Below, one piece after another: positions 20,789-32,486 of a stretch of 64,000 bases of DNA. The notes under the pieces were generated by a model. The model was given only the letters and a program-made list of their open reading frames with translations. It did no database searches and was not told the origin of the DNA. Made by a program: the position numbers and the translations under genes. Position 1 is the stretch's first letter. Every line of letters starts with the position of its first letter. The stretch lies in NCBI GenBank assembly GCA_013400115.1, contig VXBP01008528.1:1-64000 (forward strand), written 5' to 3'. Source of the stretch: Rhinopomastus cyanomelas. Its lineage: Eukaryota; Chordata; Aves; Bucerotiformes; Rhinopomastidae.

Positions 20789-22089
20789 TCTGCTGTGTGT
20801 TGGGGATCCAAGGAAAGTTATTGCCATGGGGAGGGAGAGCCTTATAGTTCAATAACTGAGATGCCATAAAGGAGCCTAATTTTAAGGAACTGATGAGCAT
20901 ACATCTAAAAGCAGATCTCTTTCATCCTTCATCTTTGAGAGTCCAAGAAGAGGGACAGCAATAAGAACCATCTACCTTTGAGAAGGCTTCTGGCTTCAGT
21001 GACACAGCAGAGTCAGAGAAGATCTGAGAGAAATGCAGGGACCCTGTGCACTGGAAAATACTTCTGTTTGATACCATCATCTCCCAGGAGAGGTCTGGGG
21101 GGTGGCTGTAGTGCTGCAAGCACTGCACGTGCAGGTGAAGGGGCTTTCATCTGCTACACAGGGATGTGAATGCCCTGTGTATGGAGTGTCTGGGCACAGG
21201 ATCCAGCCCCTGAGCTCAGACTCGCTATGAAAAATCCCTGCTCAGTCTCCTGCTCTGGGCCCCCAAAGAGCAATAAAGATGAAGAATGTTTTGCTGCAGC
21301 CTTTGCCATCAGAGCTGCTCACTGCTCCAATCCACTGAGGGCAGAAGCATAGGAACTGAGAGATAAACTCCTCAGAAATGCCTTTATTTGCCACTGACAC
21401 TCAGCAAACTCTGGGGAGAGAGCGGGGGCTGCTGCAAGGGTTTGCGGCATCACTCCAAGCTGCAAAAAGAGCAGCAGAGGCATCAAGAGTCTGTGAGGGA
21501 CAGCCTGGAGCCTCAGGAGGATGGATCTGGGGTCTTGCATAGCAGGAAAGGCATTTGGTGCTTACAGCAGGGCAGTGGATCACTAAAAAAAGATGATGAC
21601 ATCTTTTGGGTGGGAAAACACCTCTTTGGGGTTGTCCAGCCTAAAGCTTCTGCGTGATGGCAGAGCTGAACTAAGTCAGCCCCTACCCAATAAAACCTAA
21701 AGCTCTGAAGGTGATTCTCATGTACTTGGAGCCTCCTTGTTTATTAATATAAATCCCCCCTCCCAGCACAAAAATACCACCTGTAGAAGTGCCCAAGCCC
21801 ATGGAGACAGAATCCAGAAGTCCTGGTACAGACAGTCCCAGTCTAACAGGAGGTATTTTAACATTTATGATTCTTTAGGACACATTTAAAATAACTGCAT
21901 CCTTGAAAAATCCGTTTGAGAGTTTTCTTGACAGTGATTTCCCAAGCAGCCAAGCTAGGGTTCACCTCATCTAATTTTTATTCACCTAAAAAATTCAACA
22001 TCTAGTCTGAAGGAGCTATTTAAACTCCCTGTATGCAGTGGAGAGGCACTGCTACTTCCCATCCTAAAACCTTCTGCACTTCAAAAAAT
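20789..22089. other. Unique non-coding sequence
   Basis: No repeat, exon or RNA gene recognised. Open frames on both strands between 21300 and 21660 overlap each other and have no domains. Confidence 0.5.
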
Positions 22090-22199
22090 GGGCAGACATG
22101 GTGTTTGAGGAGATGGTTTAGTGGTTCAGGGTTGTAGGAAGGATGGTTGGACTTCATGACCTGGAAGGTCTTCTCCAACCTTGGTGATTCTATGATTCT
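22090..22199 (+). mobile_element. CR1 LINE 3' end, group B
   Basis: 'gtgtttgaggagatggttta', then 'ggttggacttcatgacc', ending TTCTCCAACCTTGGTGATTC and TATGATTC. Confidence 0.92.
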
Positions 22200-22428
22200 C
22201 CTAACCATAGGATTATGGCAGGAAGCAGCAAACAGTTGCACAGCAGAAGCAAGTCAGGACTGTTGGACTTAAACAACCACTCGAGAGGAGCTCCAGAGGG
22301 ATTTCAATGGCTCCATGAGGGCAGAAAGCCTAATTTTGCACCTCAAAAGGGAGAGGTTAAAAAAACCAAACCTCTGGCAATAGCTTGCTGGAGCAGTGGC
22401 TAGTGGAATTCAACCCATCCAGAGAGTG

Positions 22429-22600
22429 TCATAGAATAGATTCATAGAAACACAGGGTTGGAAGGGACCTCCAAAGGTCATCCAGTCCAACCTCCCTACA
22501 ACAGGCAGGGCCATCACTCACCAGACCAGACTGCCCAGAGCCCCATCCAGCCTGACCTTGAATGGCTCCAGAGATGGGGCCTCTACCAGCTCTCTAAGCA
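22429..22600 (-). mobile_element. CR1 LINE 3' end, group E
   Basis: Antisense tail (TCATAGAATAGATTCATAG), 'gggttggaagggacctcc', then 'caacaggcagggccatcac' and 'ccagcctgaccttgaatgg'. Same subfamily as 26157-26310. Confidence 0.94.
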
Positions 22601-24936
22601 GGCAGGACCTCTGCAATGTGCCTGCCCTCTGTGGATCCTGCCTGCTCAGGGCTGCTCAGCACATTCCACATTTAGAAAACCCTGGGCTCTTGTGGGCATG
22701 TTCCTGCCCAGTAGCACTCTCCTGGGCTGGCTGCACAGCAAGAAACACCAGCCACTGGGGTCACCTTTGGTTCATCACCGCCCTTGTGTCTCCAAGGGTT
22801 GCTTTAGACTATTGAGCTTGACCCTGCTAGCACTGTGACTTTTATGACTTCAGGAAGAGGCGCCTCGGGAATAGGAAGCTGTAGGAGGATGCTGGGCACA
22901 GTGACCTGCATTTCAGAGCCGGATCCTGGGGTCTTTTTGCAGAGCAGGAGGAAGCATCCAGGAGCTGTGGCTACAGAGCTGGAGACTGCTATCCGTGAGA
23001 TCAGCAGATTATCTCCTACACCCTGGGCTGTCTCCAAATTCTGCCATTTCCATTCAATTGCCACTCAGGAAAGTGGAGAAAATCACATCTTGTTTCAAAG
23101 AAGGGAAGAAGGGAAGGCAAATCTGCAGCAAGAGGGGCTGTGTGTGTTTTTGACTTAGTAATATCTGTAGCCAATTTTCCCAAGAGACACAAACAAACAC
23201 ATGCTGAACCAGAATATCAATGAGGTCTTTTTTAGAGCAGCCACATTAAAATGCAAAACAGGAGATAATGAGATAAAGCAGCAAGTTACAGGTTTCTTCA
23301 TTCCAGATTTTTAAAGCCCGTGAAAGAGTTTTAGGACAACAACTGGCTTAAAACCTAGTGGAGGGGCTTGGCTGGGGCTCATCTGCCTCAGCATCACGAG
23401 GCTGAATGGACGGCTAAGGGTTAAAAAGAGGAGCAGAAAGATGGGATATAGGGGACACCAAGAGAGCATTTATTAGTTATGAGGTTGAATCCTCCTCTAA
23501 AAGATGCCACTGTCCACTTGCATGCCCTGACCCACTACACCAGGGACCTGGGAAGGGAAGGAGGACACAAGGAGAGCCGAAACATCTCAGTGTCCAGCTC
23601 TGGCTCAGAGCAACAGTGCTCATGGCAGAACCAGCAGCCAAACCTTCTCATCCTGTGCCTCCCGCTGTGATGCTTCAACCTCAGAGCGCTGCTCCTCACT
23701 GTTGGAGCCATCTCACACAAGCCATAACATAAAGACACAAAAACACCTACATCAGCACTGCTGATGGGGCATGAGAGAAGTTCTGCTCCACAAGAAGGGT
23801 GCCAGAGCTTCCTCCTTCGTTCTCTGAGGACGGCGGGTCAATGTGAGCTCTGGGGCCAACCTGCTTGTAGCCCCATCCTCAGAAGCTTTCCTGTCTCAGC
23901 GTGGCCACTCTGAGAGGAAGAAGGGTGGGTTTATTTCTCCCTTCAGAGCTCCATCCCTACCGAATAACAGCTCCATTTTTTCCCATCCGTCTGCCTGCCC
24001 GTGCTCCCACAGCCCTGTAGGTGACACTGTAAAATTCAGGGTCACTTTGAGGAGGTGACATTTCAGATATTGGTGCCAAAAAGATCATGAAAGGAAAATT
24101 AAAAGAAGAATGAATGAGAGGAAGTGGAGGGGGTAGGGGGGAAAGTACAAGAAAGAGCCATTATTTAACCAGACCTGGCCAGGGGTAAAGGTTTTAATTC
24201 TTTCCAAGTGCCATATGTGGTTGCCTGTGGGGGAAAGGCAAAGCCATATTTATCTGACTGAACCAATAATTCATATCTGTTTCAGAAGCCGACTTTGGTG
24301 GATTGTAGATCTACAGCTGTTCCTAGTCTAGGTCCAGACTTTCCCGGTGGGAATCACTGTAGCAACACGTCTGACTTATAGGATTCATATGGAGGGGGAT
24401 AGGAGACCCCGAACTGTAAATTCAAACCGTGTGTACATTACTGCTACGTATTCAATTCAAAAAGCATTTAAGGGCTTTTCAAAACAGCCCTTTCACTACA
24501 GGAAAACTCCCCCACACTCAACGATTTAAAGGAAACAGACCTTTCATGTTTACCCTTCCTGTTTCTTGTAGGAGGTCTTGAAATAAAGGTAAGAACGCAG
24601 AGCCCGTTTCTGTTTCGCCAACAAAGCCCAGAGCGGTGGCCCCGGTGGGTGCGTGCACGCGTGTGCAGGGGGGTGCTGAGTGTGCTGGGGAGAGATCACC
24701 ACGGAGGGATCAAACAAAGAAGGCTCAAGAAATGCTTTGACTTCCCTTGTTTTGCTAGACACCCCTTTCAGGACGATATTTCTTATCAATGTTAGTTTTC
24801 CAACACCCCCGAACCCCAGCTTTCCAACACTCGCCCAACTGATCCAAGAGTGACAAAAGTATTTGTTAGGGACTCAGTTTATTGAAGTCAGTTGAGCCCT
24901 AAGAATTTTGCCAGCCCAAGGTTTGGCATCTTGTTT
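22601..24936. other. Unique non-coding sequence
   Basis: No gene or interspersed repeat is recognised over 2.3 kb. The alternating purine-pyrimidine tract at 24649-24667 is listed separately. Confidence 0.5.
24649..24667. other. Z-DNA-type alternating tract
   Basis: GTGCGTGCACGCGTGTGCA alternates purine and pyrimidine at all 19 positions and contains GTGCAC and ACGCGT palindromes. Such tracts favour the Z conformation under negative supercoiling. Confidence 0.6.
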
Positions 24937-25238
24937 TAGAATCATAGAATCACTAAGGTTGGAAGAGATCCCCAAGATCTTCCAGTCCAACCATCACCCC
25001 AGTCCCACCCTGTCCACTAAACTCTGTCCCCCAGGGCCACATCTAGTCACTTTTTGCTGCCTCCTTGGGCAGCCTGTTCCAACCCTTGACCACTCTATTA
25101 GGAAAGAGATTTTCTCTGATGTCCAACCTAACCCTCCCCTGGTACAACTCGAGGCCAATTCCTCTTGTCCTTTGCTAGTCACTAGGGAGAAGAGTCCAGC
25201 CCCTACCTCTCTTCACCCTCCTTTCAGGGAGTTGTGAA
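24937..25238 (-). mobile_element. CR1 LINE, truncated, group G
   Basis: Antisense tail (TAGAATCATAGAATCACTAAGG) through 'ccttgggcagcctgttcc', 'gatgtccaacctaaccc' and 'cctttcagggagttg'. Its 5' end meets a short CR1 piece in the opposite orientation. Confidence 0.94.
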
Positions 25239-25283
25239 GAGGTTGTAGAGAGGTGGGGGTCAGTCTTCTTGTTTAAGGTAAAC
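25239..25283 (+). mobile_element. CR1 LINE, 45-bp inverted internal fragment
   Basis: GAGGTTGTAGAGAGGTGGGG followed by 'tcagtcttcttgtt' reads in CR1 sense. It covers the same internal region as the last ~40 bp of the adjoining minus-strand copy, so the junction is head-to-head. Confidence 0.7.
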
Positions 25284-26156
25284 CAACCTTTCCCTCTGAG
25301 GATGCTCAGGAGACCATCAGAGCCCATGGAACCACAGCCCAGGCCTCTGTCACCCGTGGCTTCTTGTTAAATTGATCTAGGACGAGGGAAAGCTCTAACC
25401 TAGACACAGAGGCTGAGAGAAAGAGACCCTCATCCAAACCCCACGAAGCTGACTGTCCCTAGGACAGCTCAGTAAATCAGCTCAGAAGGACCATACACTA
25501 AGGAAGAGCAGATTTCCCTAGCCATATCTACAGCTGAATCCAAGTCAGAGCCCTACAATCCCTAAGGATTGATCCCATCACCCACAGAGAGAAAACAGCT
25601 CTGCCAAAGGACTAAAGTACAAATCTGGCCTGAAACCAGCTTCTGGTGCAGTTTCTCCTCTCTTTATCCATCACAGAGGCAGCTACTGCAGGAGCCTGAA
25701 TTGGGCAGCAAACACCTCCCCTTCCTCCTTCCAGTGGGTGCTGGGAGGACCATTGAGTGAGTCTTGTTTTCTACAACATACTTGAGGACCCTGCACCGAG
25801 AGGTGCAGGGGCAGAGCTGCTGACACTGCTGTAGCAGCAGTGAGTGAGCGGTGGGTTGCTCCCGCGCTGCTGCGTATCCCCCGCATTTGATCTCGGTTTT
25901 GTTTGCTCTCTGCCTTTCTGCCTGTTTCATGTATTATGGATGATTGCCCTGTTAGGTCTCATTTCTCACCATGCCAAGGAAAATAAAGAATTTTGAACTC
26001 TGAGTTAATATGTGCTCTGGGTGTTCGGAAATAATCACTGCTGAGCTCTTCATCAGATTCCCGACACGACACAGATCTCCCCAAAGCAGGGCTGCCTCAC
26101 TCCTTTTATAACAGTGGAGGCTCCAGCCTCTTCTCTCATTGCCTCCTGCTCTTCTT
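25284..26156. other. Unique non-coding sequence
   Basis: No feature recognised. Open frames are short and overlapping. Confidence 0.5.
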
Positions 26157-26310
26157 ATAGAATCATACAGTTGGAAGGGACCTCCAAAGGTCATCTAATC
26201 CAAAGCCCCGACAACAAGCAGGGCCATCACTCACCAGACCAGATTGCCCAGAGCCCCATCCAGCCTGACCTCGAATTTCTCTAGGAATGGGGCCTCCCCT
26301 TGCTGAACCA
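26157..26310 (-). mobile_element. CR1 LINE 3' end, group E
   Basis: 'atagaatcatacagttgg', 'ggacctccaaaggtcatc', 'acaagcagggccatcac', 'ccatccagcctgacctcg'. Only the 3' ~150 bp remain. Confidence 0.93.
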
Positions 26311-26345
26311 CCCTGCTTGTGGCCTCTCCAAACCAACCAAGTACA

Positions 26346-26418
26346 TGTGAGATTAAAATTAATGAGATAAAATAAATTTGATGAGATTAAATAAATAACC
26401 AAATAAACATGAAATTAA
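26346..26418. repeat. AT-rich tract with ATGAGATTAAA-like units
   Basis: Imperfect repeats of GAGATTAAA / GAGATAAAATAAA, each about 10-20 bp, following the CR1 above. Confidence 0.7.
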
Positions 26419-26651
26419 AGAGGATGCAGACACCTCCATGGATTCCACGGTGCAATCTGCATCTTGCACGAACAGAGAGAAATCATTCTGCTCCTTCTGC
26501 TAACACGAGCTGGTAGGACACACTCTGGAGCACAAAGGTTGACCTGAGATGGGATACGTTAGTGCCTGAGAGCACACAAGAACTTTAGGGGCAGAACCTC
26601 CACCTCAGAAGGTTTTTTGATGCCTTTAATGAAGCAGCATCACCCTGGTAC

Positions 26652-26740
26652 AATCATAGAATCATTAGGGACTGGAAGGGACCTCGAAAGATCATCTAGT
26701 CCAGGCCCCCTGCCACAGCAGGATCACCTCGACCAAGTTG
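26652..26740 (-). mobile_element. CR1 LINE 3' end, group A
   Basis: AATCATAGAATCATTAGGG through the group A antisense tail to 'cctcgaccaagttg'. About 90 bp, among the shortest copies with an intact terminal repeat. Confidence 0.94.
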
Positions 26741-27962
26741 TAGATGATGAACTTCTAGCAGAGCAAAAAGTAAGGGCTGAGAGAGATGCTAGATGGGCCA
26801 GGGTTGCTCTGTGCCTTGTGATGAGGAGGTAACTGCACTGCAGACACCAAATCTCTCCTTCCAGCAATACTGGTCGCCTGTAGTCCTCAGCCCAGAGAAG
26901 CACGAGGCTTACTGGAAATCATAGGAGAGAGCTGTTGTATTGCTGGGATCTGATGTTCACAAGAGTAACGTGAGGGATGACAGAGACATGGAGCTCCCAC
27001 AGCTGCAATGTTATCAGCCTGAAGCTTCCCTTTAGCCGAGTGGCACCAACCTGAGCAGTTCAGAGGATGCCTGAGCACACAGGACTCTGGAAGATCTGTG
27101 ATACTTATCTCCAGCAGTCCTAGCTAGGAATGAAGATCCTCTTTCCCTGCTCCAAGCCCTTCCCATTGAAAATATCAATGAGGAACTGTTGTTCAATCTT
27201 AATAAATTTCCTTTGCATGACCGCAGTGGGAGTGGGGGATCAGTGGAACAGCTCAGACACTTGGAATTAGGGGGAAGCTGGGACCCATCCCTAAGCAAAG
27301 GGCAGTGCAGGACTCTTCCCTCAACTCAGCAGAGACAAAAGTCTGATGGTACTGTTGGCCCAGTAGAGAAAGAGGGGAAATAGTTCTAGCAGTTCTTGGC
27401 TCAGCACTTCTCCGAGAGAAAGGTCCTGTTATGTTTTAATGAAGACGTTTTCATGGAGAACAGTCATGTAGAGCCGTGTTCTCAGAGCCTTCTCCACTCT
27501 TTATTGGTAAATTGAAGCTGACAGAAAACTGCTTCTCTCTGAATTTCCACGGCTGCGGTGTCACACTGCGCTCTGTGATCGACGGGACAGGGAATGACAA
27601 GTCATGGCAATTACTAGGTTGGTGCTGGCTGATCCCAGAGGAGGTTGCTCTCTGCAGTGGCGTGGCTCTGTGTCATTGGAAGACTGGATTAACACAAACT
27701 AGTTCAAGTCAGTGTGGTTAACAGCAGCTCTTAGCACCAACACCAAGCTGAAGGTTTTGGGGGGGGTCACACACACTGAGCAGCACCTTTGTCCCCACAC
27801 AAGGTCACCGCAACTGGCTCTGATCATCGAGTGATACCCACACGCTAAAGGAGACTTTTCTCCATCTGCTCAGGCTCCTACAGACAGGTTGACCACAGCC
27901 AGTTCCCTAAGATCAAACCATCTAAATCTCAGAGAGGAGCAGAGAGGACTTCCAGAGACATG
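26741..27962. other. Unique non-coding sequence
   Basis: No gene, RNA or repeat recognised. A short G run lies near 27758-27765. Confidence 0.5.
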
Positions 27963-28593
27963 AATCACAGAATGCAAGAATGATTGAGGCTGGAAAAGCC
28001 CTCTGAGATCAGCCAGACCAGATCAGGAGCTAACATCACCCCCCCATGCCAGACCAAGGCACTCAGGGCCACAGCCAGGCTGGCCTTCAACACCTCCAGG
28101 GATGGCAACTACACCACTGCCCTGGGCAGTCCAGTCCAGCCTCTGATCACCCTTTCTGTGAGGAAGGGCTTCCTAACATCCAACCTAACCCTTCCCTGGC
28201 AGCTTCAAGCCCTGCCCTCTCATCCTGGTGCTGGTTGCCTGGGAGAAGAGCCTGACCCCCAACTGACTACAACCTCCCTTCAAGGAAGTTGGAGAGAGAG
28301 GGAGAAGTCTCCTTTTCTCCAGGCTAAGCACTCCCAGCTTCCTCAGCCTCTCCCCATCAGCATTTCCCTCCAGTCCCTTTCCCAGTCTTGTTGCTCTTCT
28401 GGACCTGCTCCAGCCTCTCTTTCTTGAAGTGAGGGGCCAGCACTGCCCCCACTGCTCAAGGGGAGGCTTCACCAGTACCCAGTCCAGTCCTCAGCCCTGC
28501 TGGCCACAGTACTGCTGATCCAAGCCAGGATGCCATTCACCTTCCAGGTCACCTGGGCCTCCTGCTCCTGGGCTCCTGTTTAACTGGGTGTCA
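27963..28593 (-). mobile_element. CR1 LINE, truncated ~630 bp, group C
   Basis: Antisense of the GC-rich subfamily. The tail appears as AATGATTGAGGCTGGAAAAG, then 'ccagggatggcaactac', 'cctggcagcttcaagccc' and, at the 5' side, 'ccattcaccttccaggtcac', which corresponds to the AWKVNGIL-type region of ORF2. Second-longest CR1 copy in the window. Confidence 0.95.
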
Positions 28594-29590
28594 ACCAACC
28601 ACTAAAACATGAGCTAAAGAAGGGTCTAATGTCATCAGCCTGGAAGCATATTGGAGACCACTTACTTGAGAATCTGTGCCTGTCTGAGGAGTGTCCAACG
28701 ATGCCATGTAGACAACACCCTCTCTGTCTGATCTGCCTTTCATCTTGGACCCTGCTAGGGCTGGGTATCAGCAGAAGCACCAGAACCAGTGGGTTACCTG
28801 AGCCATGGTCAGGGGAGCACCCATCAAAGCTGTTAGTGCCCTGCTCTTGGGATAGAAAGCCTCCATAGTTAGCAGTCTATGCTCCAGGCATCTTTCTATC
28901 ATTCTCTTGCTGATTTGCTTGTGTTCAACGTTATCTTTACTGAACATATTCTATTAGTATTTTATTTATTTTAGGTCTAGATCTTGGAGACCTCCAAGGG
29001 TCTCCTCCTTCTCTAGCAATTTTACCAAGAGAGCCCTGGCAAAGAGCTAGCAAAACACATTTATATCCTTCTTTTGGGAGGTGGCTTCCTTCAGATCCTG
29101 GCCTGTGCATATGCTCTCCATCATGCAGATCACAGGGGGATTTTTGTCCGAGCATCTCAACAATCACAGCTGGTGTCAGCCCTCCCTGTGGGAGCTCGGA
29201 GCGGCTTGTGGAAGCAGGGAGCAACACGACGAGTTTAACGAGGGAACAGCTGTACCACCTTGGATAGGAAAGGTGTCCAGATGTGCACCCTCTACCAAAG
29301 CAGCTTCCCTGAGCAATGTAAAATGCAACTGTCCCTGCAGTGAATTAGCTCTCTGCGATGCTGGTCTCGCAGAGACTTGCGAGCAGCAGGTTCCTGTAGC
29401 CATCCTGGGCAGCTTCCCCCCCATTCCCACCTTGGCACTGGGCTGGAATGGTTTGTGCCTCACTATGCAAAACTCCTGGAGACTGGCAGCTCAGAAGTGC
29501 TAAATCAGTGAATGAAATCCCACCACACAGACCCTGTGGAGCACAGTGAGGGCCCCCTCTGAGGTCCTCCCATGGGGTTTCAGACTAGTC

Positions 29591-29641
29591 CTCTGGATGC
29601 TGGTGATGCTCTGGATCAGCATCACATGCTCTGGATGCTGG
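29591..29641. repeat. 13-bp direct repeats flanking a hairpin
   Basis: CTCTGGATGCTGG occurs at 29591-29603 and 29629-29641. Between them GTGATGCT (29603-29610) and AGCATCAC (29618-29625) form a perfect 8-bp stem with loop CTGGATC. Confidence 0.9.
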
Positions 29642-30260
29642 GACAAGGACCAGCCCAGACTGAGCTCCTGGGTGCTGGTCTCCAGCTCAGCAGCTCACAC
29701 CCAGCCACTTCAATAACAGCATCTGCTTTCTGATTTGAAGGGACCTCACTTCTCCCAGCTCTTTGCCCCACAGAGGAAGCTCCATGGCACAGGAACCGGC
29801 CCAGAGTGCCCACAGCCCTCTAGGAACCAAGCTGTAAATTCAGAGAAGTCAAAAAGGGGACTGAATGGTTTCCTCTCCCTCGCCAGGCTCAGCTGCTCCC
29901 CACCCCCAGCCAGGACTGGCCTTGGAAGTGGTTTTTGCCTTGTCTCAGGTGATGGGGGAGGGATTGGGGCGGTGGACCCGGAGGCCCCAGACCCTTCGCT
30001 GACTTTGCTGTCTGAGGCACAGACCTCTCAGAAAACACGAGATGAAAGGGAAGCTGGGGGAGGGCTTCAGACTGGGAGAAACAGCCCTCGTGGCAGGTCC
30101 TTTGGCAGGGGTCAGGCTGCAGGAGACACAGGAGATATATTAAAAGGGGAAACTGGAGGAATCTAAATAATCAGGCTCCCCACTGGACAGGAGGAGATGC
30201 TGCAAGAGCCAACGAAAACTGACTTGCACAGAGGGGCAGCAAAATAAAATCATCTTCTCT

Positions 30261-30315
30261 GGGGGGGCTGGGGCTGGTGATGGAGAGGGGGACCTGGGGG
30301 GCAAGAGGGGGAGGG
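30261..30315 (+). other. G-quadruplex motif
   Basis: Six G runs. The last four (30287-30291, 30296-30301, 30307-30311, 30313-30315) are separated by loops of 4, 5 and 1 bases, which satisfies the standard G3+N1-7 quadruplex rule. Confidence 0.75.
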
Positions 30316-31348
30316 CTGCAGTCTGCAAGGAAATTAAATAATAGCCTAGAATTCCCAGGTGAGTAACAATGGAATTAAAAACAGAAAGGCCCCCAAGAGA
30401 TAAACAAATCAGGACTGAGAGCTGAAGTGCAGAGAGCAAGACCTGGGGGCCGGGGGGGCAGCCCGCAGCACTGGCCAGATTCTGCTCCCCTTCCTTGCAC
30501 TGCAAGTCCTGAAAAGTCCCTGTAGCCTGAACCAGCAGAGCCCCGTGAAAAAGACCAGTTGTCCCCATTTTACAGATGCAGAGAGGTAAGAATTCATTCT
30601 CAAACACTCCAAGACTCTTGCACCCTATGGCGTTCTTCTAAAAGGACTCCAAGATGGTGTAAAATATCCCTTCATGCTGCTTTCACTGGGACTCACAGTC
30701 AAATCTCCCAGTTAACCCACCATCCCGAGTGCCCACGTGGGTGTCCCGTGGCCCTCAGCTGGGTCACAGCACCAGTTGAGCTGTAAATACGAGAAATGGT
30801 GCACACCAGTCCCCCCAGTAAAAGCTGGGCTTGTGCACAGACCTCCGGGGAGTCTGCAGCAAGATCTATGTTTAGGGATCCCAGGAAAGAGCCCTGAACA
30901 AGAGGACATCCCATATTTCATGGAATATCTGTTAGGAAGCGAGCTGGGAAACAGATCACTGGAACAGCTTAGGAAAAGTTCTGACATAGGTGCTAGAAGC
31001 TGGTGGAGCCTCACAGACAGCAGCAGATGTGTTTTGATTGAGGACATGGTCCTTTGGGGGTGGGAAATTATTGACTTGGAACCAAACCACAGATATTTTT
31101 TTTTTCCTTTTTAGATTGTTTTTTGGTTGGCAACTCTGCTGTGTTTTAAAAATTCATGGACTAGCCCTGAAAGCACTTTCCCAATAAGCATGAATATTCC
31201 CAGAGGGGAAGCTGGGGCTTAGGGAGTGGGAGTTGTGGCACCACACGGCAAGAACGCGGCAAAGAACCTGAGGAGCTTCCACGGTGTTTCCTTGCTCTTG
31301 GTACCCACAATATCCACTGGACTCTACCCGAGGAACCTCCCGTGACAC

Positions 31349-31469
31349 TCAGCAGCAGGCTGGATGAGGCTCTCAGCAGTCTGGTCTGGTGAGAGATGTC
31401 TCTGCTTGTTGTAGCGGTGTTGGACTACATGACCTTTAGCGGTCCCTTCCAACCCTATGACTATGATAT
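31349..31469 (+). mobile_element. CR1 LINE 3' end, group E
   Basis: 'agcagcaggctggatgaggc', 'gcttgttgtagcggtgttgg', 'actacatgacc', then 'ggtcccttccaaccctatg' and ACTATGATATT. Moderately diverged. Confidence 0.9.
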
Positions 31470-32107
31470 TGAACCCACTGTTGTCTATGTGGATGGAATA
31501 AGTCGCTGGGGCTTCCTGCCCCAGTCTCTCCAGAAAGCAGAGATGCAGATCTGAATTTCTGACTTCAGCTGCTCCCCAACGTTTAATCATCTCTCTTCCT
31601 GAAAAGGAGCAAGGCTGCCTGCAAACCCCTCTGTTCTTCCAACGCAAGACCGGTTTGTGTTCAAAAGCCTTTTCTATTTCCTTTTCCAGTGCCACATGCT
31701 GCTGTGTCAACATAATACGGGGTCTTCCTAAACAAAGGAATGTGTGTCTAGAAACCATCCACAGAGCATGACAGCCAGAACCCTGCCAGCAGAAAAAAAG
31801 GAGGTCCCACACTCTTTTTTACAGCACAATGTAAAAGGAGAGTAGCCTCAAGACACAGAGCAATTCACTCGTCCTCCATTCAGTAGGTAGCACCAGTACA
31901 TTCACTGCACTGGGTAACTGTAGCCAGAACTCAATCACATTAACCTGTGAGGTCTCAAGAATATTTATATGAGGTCTCAAGAATATTTACTGCTCCTCTC
32001 TGGATTAAGATGAGGCCAAAGATATGGGTTAGAGCTGCTGACAACTCTCAGGTACAGGAGAGATGGAAGTTCAACACCCTGGCGGTGCTTCCATGGGAGA
32101 GTCCAAG
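31470..32107. other. Unique sequence
   Basis: Contains the 22-bp tandem duplication at 31948-31991. Nothing else is recognised. Confidence 0.5.
31948..31991. repeat. 22-bp tandem duplication
   Basis: TGAGGTCTCAAGAATATTTA occurs twice head to tail (31948-31969 and 31970-31991), identical over the first 20 bases. The near identity points to a recent duplication or an assembly error. Confidence 0.93.
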
Positions 32108-32486
32108 GATTATCAGCCTAGAGAAGAGGAGGCTCTGGAGAGATCTTGTAGCAGCTTCCAGTACCTGAGGGGGGCTGTGAGGAAGCTGAGGAAGGGCTTT
32201 TTACTAGACAGTGTAGTGATAGGATGAGGGGAAATGGCTTTAAGGTGAAAGATGGAAGATTGAGATGAGACCTGAGGCAGGAATTGTTCTCTGTGAGGGC
32301 GCTGAGGTCCTGGAACAAGTTGCCCAGGGAGGTTGTGGTTGCTTCATCCCTGGAAGTGTTCAAGGCCAGGCTGGATCGGGCTCTGGGCAACTTGGTCTGG
32401 TGAGAGGTTCCAACCTGTGGCAGGGGGTTGGAACTAGATGATCTCTAAGGTCCTCTCCAACCCAAAGTAGTCTGTGATTCTGTGAT
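32108..32486 (+). mobile_element. CR1 LINE, truncated, group F
   Basis: 'tatcagcctagagaagagg', 'cagcttccagtacctgagg', GTGTTCAAGGCCAGGCTGGA, 'ggttggaactagatgatc', ending TCTGTGATTCTGTGATG. Related to 16745-17124. Confidence 0.95.

Larger units (their letters stand above)
28594..31348. other. Unique non-coding sequence
   Basis: Apart from the hairpin repeat (29591-29641) and G-quadruplex motif (30261-30315), nothing is recognised. Open frames on both strands (for example 29735-30166 plus and 30140-30607 minus) overlap and have no domain. Confidence 0.45.
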
